A stretch of DNA of 64,000 nt, taken from contig KV748206.1 in the NCBI GenBank assembly GCA_001692895.1, positions 132,434-196,433 of the forward strand, written 5' to 3'. Shown here piece after piece: positions 57,601-64,000 of this stretch. The position numbers and the translations under genes were made by a program. The stretch is from Cenococcum geophilum 1.58. Taxonomy: Eukaryota > Ascomycota > Dothideomycetes > Gloniales > Gloniaceae. Each line of letters begins with the position of its first letter. The stretch's first letter is position 1. Under the pieces are notes generated by a model. The model was given only the letters and a program-made list of their open reading frames with translations. It had not been told where the DNA came from and searched no databases.

Positions 57601-59734
57601 TCATAGCTGCTTCTCAAGCCAGTCCTGCATAGTCACGCCGCTCTGAAAATGCGCAGCAATGTGCTCAACCCTTTCCGCCCAGCTCCCAAGATCAGATTTG
57701 CAAAAGCCACACCACAAGATGCCAGCGCGGAACTCGGACTGATCGACATCCTTGCCCCATGACTTGAGTACTTTGCTGGCCCGACCCGTGCTAAACTTCC
57801 CCTTGCGCAAGTGTACCTGCTCAACATGTTGCTTCAGATGGTCCTTCCTCGAGAAAGTGCGGGCATCCACGGATTTCTCTAGGCACGCTTCCACGCTGTG
57901 CTTTGCGAGATGGGCGGCGGACGGCGAGTCGAGGTGGCAGAAGGCACAGCTGTCCTGCCACAGTGCCGAGTTCTCAGGCATGCAGGTCCATTTTGTCGCG
58001 GCAACGTGCGTGGCCTCGTGCCTCTTCCACTCGTAGCGGTCCTTGAGCGGCTTGCGGCAGAATAAGCAACGGAAGGTCTTTTTATCCTTCGGAGTCTCGG
58101 CTTGAATGGGCTCACAGAGAGCATGCGGCTTGTCGAGCTTGGCCGAGGTCTTGAGCGATGGAGGGGGTAGCCTCTTACCCTTCCTTCCGGGCTTCGAATT
58201 CAGATCATAGTATGGGACTGGAGGCCCTAAGTCTTGGCCGGGGGAGCTCGAGATCGTGGTGCTCGATGCAGATGGAGTCCCCACTTCTGCAGAGTATGAG
58301 AGCGAAGAAGATGTGAATTCTTCATCAAGACATGAAACGAAGTCGCCAGCTTCGAGACATCCTAGTTCGCTTATCTGAGTTGTGGTATGCCGCGATCTAT
58401 ATTCTTCGGCGCAGAGCCGCTGGACATCAGTAGATTTGTCTGGTAGTATGTTCGCCTTTCTGGATTGTTTTATAGGACTTGGGGAATGATTGTGAGACTG
58501 GTTGTTGTACCGCCCGACTGATAGAGGTATCGAGGAGTTGGAAATCTCCATATCGGTCACTGGGTTAAGCTATTTAGCACATCGTAAGATAAAGGTTCTT
58601 GGTTCCTAGCTTACTCTTAGCTTTTCTACGAGCTCTTAGATTGGTAAAACAGGTCCTGACTTGTTGGAGTGTCAAGCCAGTGTCCTTTGCGAGAGCAATT
58701 TCGTCATCCTGGCTAGGATATGGCCAATCCGGATGGGCATCAAACCATAGTTTAATTGGCACACTGGCTTTTCTTTTGTTCGGTAGAGAGGCAGAGCGCG
58801 CGGTGACTCTTGTTGTCCTGCCATTGAACGTTGTTGGAGTTTCGGCCTTGGGTGAATTTTGGGTTTGCTTAGTTGTAAATATCAATCCTTTGGTGGCTTC
58901 CGGTGTCTCCTGCAGATACGACTCGTCTTGCACGATTTCGAAGCTACTGTCAATACTGAAAGTATCGCTCGTAGAATGACTTTGAGCGTGTGGAAAAACA
59001 GAGGATTCAAACGTCTCTGTTGTTATGGGAGAGGCACCCGATCTGTAACCTATTATCTGAGCAGCTTCATCTTGATAGTCCAAGTATGAACCATAGAGCT
59101 CCAGATCTTCCATCCGAACAAACATGCTGGCGTTTTTTTCAAGATCCCTTGGCTTTTTCTGAGGGCTGGAGTCTTGAAAGCCATCCAGAGAAGCATCTTC
59201 AAATTGCAGCTCGCTCTGCTCGGCCCACACATTCGCGATATGCAGCGGCAATTCATCGTTGTCATAATGGTAAAAAGAATCGCTCTTTGAACTATCGTAG
59301 TCCTTGGATTCAGCAAAAGGGAAGAGTGCAGGTGTCTTTTCCAGTACCAGTGGTTTCTCCAGCTCAGATCGTGGCGGGCTAGCAACACAACAGGAGTTCA
59401 GCCGTCCAGATTCTTTGTAAGGCACCTCTAAAGCACTGTCGAACCGTTTTGGGCCAATATTGACGAGATCTTCGCCAATACAAGCGTCGCGGAATGTACT
59501 ATTGAAATCTACCCAGTGTTGGCCATTGACATTCTACTTGGTAGCATATTCGTTGATATATTTCGGCTTACCCTTATTTCTATTATGGATCTCATTTGAA
59601 TAGAGAAGTTCGTAATTTGGAAGGCTGGAATGAAGGTTGGAGGTTGTATTGTCGGCAAGGCTGAGCTTTGAGCCTGCGCAACCCATCTCGCCCTCTTCGC
59701 CCATCTCGTCAACCTCAACGATAAAGTCGAACAT
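57601..59734 (-). CDS. TALE-type homeobox plus C2H2 zinc-finger transcription factor
   Basis: Predicted exons on the minus strand are 59734-59572, 59508-58615 and 58559-57601, encoding 671 residues; introns are 63 and 55 bp. The first ATG in frame is at 59734. A homeobox KN-type domain lies at about 298-352, with WPYPSQDDEIALAKDTGL, the helix-3 core CFTNLRARRK, and an acidic disordered stretch before it. After the second intron come a Ser-rich region and C2H2-like fingers: CLFCRKPLKDRYEWKRHEATH at about residue 517, then a less regular Cys/His region (CAFCHLD...HLAKHS) and FSRKDHLKQHVEQVH. This pairing is known from fungal homeobox and C2H2 regulators, several linked to development or conidiation. 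Its targets here are unknown. Confidence 0.85.
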
Positions 59735-60360
59735 TCTGCTATTAGAAGCTAAAAACAAGCGCGAAACTTTTTGAAAGAATAGAATAACTCTCTGGAGTAG
59801 TTTTAAGAGCTTAGATATTCCAAATGAGCTTCAAGGCGGTTTATGGCACATCCATTAGCATCGACGTCACGTGACTTCAATCGAATATGGTTGCCAGGAC
59901 ACGTCCCACGCAATAGAAAGTCTGGCACCATTATGCGTCAAATCGTGTCTTTGATGCAAGCATGCCCCTTCACCACTCTAAATGGGATGTCCAATCATCG
60001 TCAGGAGTCACTCAAACTCTTGGGATCACTTAGGTCCAACCCATGCATCTTCTCCTAATGCCACGCCTAGAACGAATCATGCAACCAAGCCGTATCTATT
60101 TTGCGGCACATTGGGCTCACCCTAACTATATTTTTTTCTCGTATTATTACGTACAGGCATACTGTACTAAATTATCCCCTTTTTACAAATTTAGGAAACG
60201 AAGAAGAAAGGACAAAGCTCTACGCTAACATGCGGATCGTTAGTACCCCCTAACGAAAAATTTGACCCGAGTTTATGATTAATAAGCCGATTAATTAACC
60301 CAAAGCTTTAATTTAGAGCCTTATTGTATAGAGCTTAATTAACATATACTAGTAGGTATG
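59735..60360. other. upstream region of the homeobox gene, then transition to repeats
   Basis: Normal composition to about 60220, then AT-rich sequence with TTAATTAA runs. No gene was seen. Confidence 0.45.
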
Positions 60361-60404
60361 GATGTTTCGTAAATCCTATACCTCCGTCGTGCTTCGCAGT
60401 AGGG

Positions 60405-62340
60405 GGTAACTTTGGGCAGAGCCTTGGGCAGAGCTTTAATAGAGCCTTATGTAGAGCTTTGGTAGAGCCTCGTGTAGAGCTTTCGTGCGGAGCTTCATGC
60501 AGAGCCTTGCGCAGAGCCACGTGCAGACGTACAGACATGCAGACGTGCAGACGTGCAGCCGTTTGTTCTGGCGATTAATTGCAGAGACATTTGTAGAGAC
60601 GATTGTATAGGCAATTGTATAGGCGTTTATGTGGGCAATTAATTGATTAATCAATTATATGGACGTTTGTAGAGTCGTGCGTAAAGCCGTGCATAGAGCT
60701 ATTTATAGAGCCGTTCGTAGAGACGTTCGTACGGGCGTTTAGTTGATTGATTGATTGATTGTATAAGCGTTTATATAGGCAATTAATCAATTAATTGACT
60801 AATTATATAGGCGTTCGTATGGGCGATCGTGCAGACATTTGTGGAGCCGTTTATAGAGCCGTTTGTGTAGACGATTATAGAGCCTTCTTAGTATATTAGT
60901 GCTGCATGTTAGTAGAGCTTTAGAGCTCCGTATTAAGCGTTAAGTAGAGTTTCGAGTAAAGCTTTGAGCTCAAGGGGGAGACCCCCTTGGACCCCCCCTG
61001 CGCACTAAGTGCTCTATTTACCGCGTAGGCAGAGTTCTTGCAGAGGCTTTGGTAGAGCGTTTGATAGAGCTTTTGTAGAGCTTTATATAGAGGTTCGTGT
61101 AGAGCTTTTGTAGAGCTTTTGCAGAGCTTTTATAGAGCTTTTATAGAGCTCTGTGTAGAGCTTCGGTAGAGCTTTGTGTAGAGCTTCGGTAGGGCTTCGT
61201 GTAGAGCTTCGGTAGAGCTTCGTGTAGAGCCTTGTGCAGAGCCACATGCAGGCGTTCGCACGGGTGATTAACTGCAGAGACGTTTGTAGAGACGATTGTA
61301 TAGGCAATTGCATGGACGTTTAATTGGTCGTTCGTATGGGCGTATGATTGATCGATTGTATGGGTGTTTGATTGATTGATTAATTGTATGGGCGTTCGTA
61401 CGGGCAATTGTGCAGACGTTCGTAGAGCCGTTTGTAGAGCCGTTCGTGTAGACGATTATAGAGCCTTCCTAGTATATCAGTGCTGCGTGTTGGTAGAGCT
61501 TTAGAGCTCCGTATTAAGCTTCGAGTAGAGCTTCGAGTAGAGCTTTAAGCTCAAGGGGGAGACCCCCTTGGACCCCCCCTGCGCACTATGTGCTCTATTT
61601 ACTGCGTGGGCAGAGCTCTTGCAGAGGCTTTGGTAGAGGCCTTGGTAGAGCTTTAGTAGAGCTTTTGCAGAGCTTCGTAGAGCTTCGAGCAGAGCTTTGT
61701 ATAGGTGTTCGTGTAGGCGTTCGTACAGACGTTTGTAGAGACAATCGTACAGACGTTCGTACGGACGATTGTATGGGCGATTGTAGACGTTTGTAGAGAC
61801 GTTTATACGGGCGTCTGATTGATTGTATAGGTGTTTGATCAATCGATCGTATGAACGTTCGTACGGGCAATCGTGTAGACGTTTGTAGAGCCGTTCGTAG
61901 AGCCGTTCATAGAGACAATTGTACGGCGATTGACCGTATGGGCGGTTATACGGCCGATTGCAGAACCTTCCTAGTATATTAGTGCTGCGTGTTATAGAGC
62001 TTTAGAGCTCCGTATAGGGCTTCGAGTAAAGCTTCGAGCAGAGCTTCAAAGGGGAGACCCCCTTAGACCCCTGCGCATAGCGTGCTCCATTTACTGCATG
62101 GCCAGTACACTAGGTGGGCAGAGGTGCTGCAAAGCCTTTGGCAGAACCTTTGGCAGAGCCTTTGGCAGAGCTTTTGGTAGAGCTTTTGGTAGAGCTTTTG
62201 GTAGAGCTTTGGGTAGAGCTTTGGGTAGAGCTTTGGGTAGAGCTTTGGGTAGAGCTTTGGGTAGAGCTTTTGGTAGAGCTTTTGGTAGAGCTTTCGCAGA
62301 GCTTCGTACGGAGCTTTTGTGCAGAGCGTTTGTAGAGATC
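60405..62340. repeat. higher-order satellite based on GTAGAGCTTT-like units
   Basis: Nearly 2 kb made of short degenerate units close to GTAGAGCTTTGG/GCAGAGCC/GTAGAGACGTTT. These are organised into larger blocks of roughly 0.5-0.6 kb. Block landmarks repeat in order: a GATTGATTGATTGTAT stretch, TAGAGCCTTCCTAGTATATTAGTGCTGCGTGTT, TAGAGCTTTAGAGCTCCGTATT, and a hairpin CAAGGGGGAGACCCCCTTGG at 60971, 61551 and (diverged) 62046. Spacing is about 580 and 495 bp. Many frames stay open because the unit lengths are multiples of three, but they encode only Leu-Pro-Lys-Ala or Leu-Val-Glu-Leu type repeats and are not credible genes. Confidence 0.85.
62158..62295. repeat. 12-bp minisatellite AGAGCTTTGGGT
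   Basis: About eleven near-perfect 12-bp units (AGAGCTTTTGGT and AGAGCTTTGGGT variants) form the most homogeneous part of the satellite. The neat runs of one variant flanked by the other suggest recent expansion. Confidence 0.9.
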
Positions 62341-63145
62341 AATGTTTTGAAGTTCGTCACGTGAATTCTGCCATAATTTACCACCCGCAAGTTTTTTTCT
62401 AACCAATCAGAAGCTGTTTCCCAACCAATCAGAAGTTGGCTTGGCGGGGGTTTGAATTCCAGGACCCGAATATAGAGACCACTCGTACCTCGGGTCAATA
62501 ACTACCAGTCTTACTGTGATAAATATATATCTATATAGCGATTTTTATATTTTCGATTCACAAGAAACGCAATGGTCTTTATTACTTATATCTATAGCTA
62601 CAGGTAATATCTTAGATTTAAGACCCAGCCTTACCCCTAAACACTGCTTATCCCTTAAGCCGCCAAGTTGCGTCCCTCTTATTAATAAGGATTTAGCCAG
62701 TCAGATCAATAAGATCAAATCGCCGTGCTCAGGAATATGAGATTGGAGATATCTATTAAATATTATATAAAATAATCTATACAGCCTATTTTTAGGGTCA
62801 AGTCACTTAATATAAAGTAGCTAACACTCGTCCTTTCTGCAGAATGGAATCTAATATATTTACACCCAAAATGCGTCCCTGGCGCTCGCAGAGGCCTCTA
62901 AAAGGGTGTAAAATCGGGCAGCGGCCACCGCTCTGGTGGCGGGTTTTTAGCAACCTAATTTGGTCGAACGTTGTAGAACAAGATCTGCGTTATTGGAAGT
63001 ACGATTGGAAGGTATAGTTGATGGTAATGTATTGATCAAATCTATATAGGCTATGCGCGTAATTTTGATTCTGGCGCTCCGCACGGACTATCTACTAGAT
63101 GGACGCTGGCGGCTAAGGGCTTACTCTTTTAGGTCAACGATAATC
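62341..63145. repeat. mixed AT-rich and moderate-GC sequence, unassigned
   Basis: No gene-like frame. A short direct repeat (CAACCAATCAGAAG at about 62400 and 62424) and a GC-rich imperfect hairpin near 62920-62945 (GGCCACCGCTCTGGTGGC) are visible. Confidence 0.4.
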
Positions 63146-63147
63146 AT

Positions 63148-63645
63148 ACACCACGCGTACACCCCCTACCTAGACAAGCTTAGATGTTTCCACTTTAAGT
63201 TAGAATATCGCGTATGTTTGACTTGTTTACACTCAAATCGCGAAAATCAAAGTGTCAAAATACAACACCTATAATAATATCTTTTAAGATCGTCCTAAGC
63301 TGACTGGTAGGACTACGGAGTGCTCTGCGAGGCGCTGTAAGAACTAGATTGGCGCGCCCGCAGGTAGTGCAGCCAGTATTTCGCTCGAATGCTGAGAGCT
63401 CCCGGTGAGTAGAGTTATCAATGCGATTCGTAGAGCCAGCCGGGCGACCGCGACGACGCTCTACAATTGCAGGCTCTTGAATAAGAACGTAAGGCAAATG
63501 CGAGGTGTTGATTCAGGTATGCGAGCGTGGTGTTGTTTTCGCGATTTAGGTGTAAACAAGTCAAACACACGTGATATTCTAACTTGAAGTGGAAAGATCT
63601 AAGATTGTTTGGGTAGGGAGTGTGGGAGTGTACAGTGGTGTTCAC
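63148..63645 (-). mobile_element. MULE-like element remnant with long terminal inverted repeats
   Basis: Arms of about 110 bp at 63148-63260 and 63530-63645 are inverted copies. Landmarks in both are CCCTACC, CTTAGAT, TTCCACTT, TAGAATATC, GTTTGACTTGTTTACAC and AAATCGCGAAAA. They differ at scattered positions, mostly transitions. Between them the minus strand holds an open 80-codon frame (63255-63497) with RRRGRPAGSTNR followed by STHRELSAFE, an AT-hook-like tail resembling the C terminus of fungal Hop/Mutator-like transposases. Long arms plus this tail suggest a deletion derivative of a MULE. No target duplication was confirmed. Confidence 0.45.
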
Positions 63646-64000
63646 GGCTTGGCTGAGCGCCCGCTCAGTCGCTGAGCCGCACGTGATACATACAACCCCC
63701 GTCAACATTCGCGGATATCCACGGCCAAGCCTACAGCCAAGCCATAGACATCTTCGAATGTCTTTACCCCTACTAATTAAGTCGCTAATGCGCGCGTACT
63801 ATTAGCCTATTAGCCCAGCCGTACGCCTATATATTTACCCTATACGGCAAAGTCACTTATTTGCTCTTACTAAGCGGCCGGTAGGTATACTTTCTCTACC
63901 TCTTCTCCCTAGTCTATATCTGCGTATATAGGAAAATAGGAACCCCCCCTTAGGGCGTAGCTTCTCTAGCAGCATCCTATATATCTTAAAAATGCCATTA
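63646..64000. other. right-hand edge, no gene
   Basis: Moderate GC followed by TA-rich sequence, apparently repeat debris continuing beyond the window. Confidence 0.4.

Noticed and set aside
60405-62340. CRISPR-like or ncRNA array
   Set aside because: The repeats are contiguous and degenerate without unique spacers, and CRISPR arrays are not expected in a fungal nuclear genome.
62091-62498. Open frames of 90-135 codons encoding Leu-Pro-Lys-Ala or Leu-Val-Glu-Leu repeats
   Set aside because: They are a consequence of the 12-bp satellite unit being a multiple of three; no start context, intron or conserved domain supports a gene.

Overview
The window comes from a filamentous ascomycete (Pezizomycotina). 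Genes carry short introns, mostly 43-65 bp, with GTAAGT-like donors and CTAAC-like branch sites. Conserved single-copy fungal genes (ATR/MEC1 kinase, HMG-CoA synthase, COX16, TAD2, TVP18, RPC31, AIM21) alternate with AT-rich, stop-riddled transposon blocks. Differences between element copies and between target-site duplications are mostly C-to-T and G-to-A, the signature of repeat-induced point mutation (RIP). The gene style would suit Leotiomycetes, but I cannot prove the class from sequence alone.

Layout. 1-6.7 kb: an LPxELR (F-box/2EXR-like) protein, a cyclin-domain protein, an uncharacterised ORF running into AT-rich debris, and a four-exon short-chain dehydrogenase. 7.0-13.5 kb: a transposon island with a hAT element (7046-11211) split by a LINE fragment, then two Tc1-like elements head to head. 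14.4-17.0 kb: a large glycosylated membrane protein. 17.6-24.7 kb: a broken DUF3669-type host gene interrupted by a Fot1/pogo element (18088-24278), which is itself interrupted by a Tad1-like LINE (19524-23334). 24.8-33.0 kb: an HSM3-like proteasome chaperone and RPC31 (divergent), a Fic protein tail-to-tail with RPC31, and a single-pass membrane protein. 33.0-35.8 kb: a long gene-free stretch upstream of HMG-CoA synthase (35.8-37.5 kb). 37.5-40.3 kb: repeat debris. 40.4-48.8 kb: the 17-exon ATR kinase gene. 48.8-52.3 kb: COX16, TAD2 and TVP18, compactly arranged. 53.9-59.7 kb: AIM21 and a homeobox plus C2H2 transcription factor. 60.3-64 kb: a higher-order satellite built on a GTAGAGCTTT-like motif, then a MULE-like inverted-repeat element.

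The intact genes serve general eukaryotic housekeeping: DNA-damage checkpoint, sterol synthesis, tRNA editing, Pol III, proteasome assembly, respiratory assembly, Golgi and actin patches. I see no biosynthetic cluster. The most unusual points are a doubly nested transposon whose two empty sites can both be read back in frame, a Fic enzyme with a mitochondrial-looking N terminus, a GC-AG intron in the ATR gene, a 16-nt microexon in TVP18, an N-G-H repeat inside HMG-CoA synthase, and the satellite at the right end. All splice junctions given are predictions by eye from frame, consensus and family conservation.
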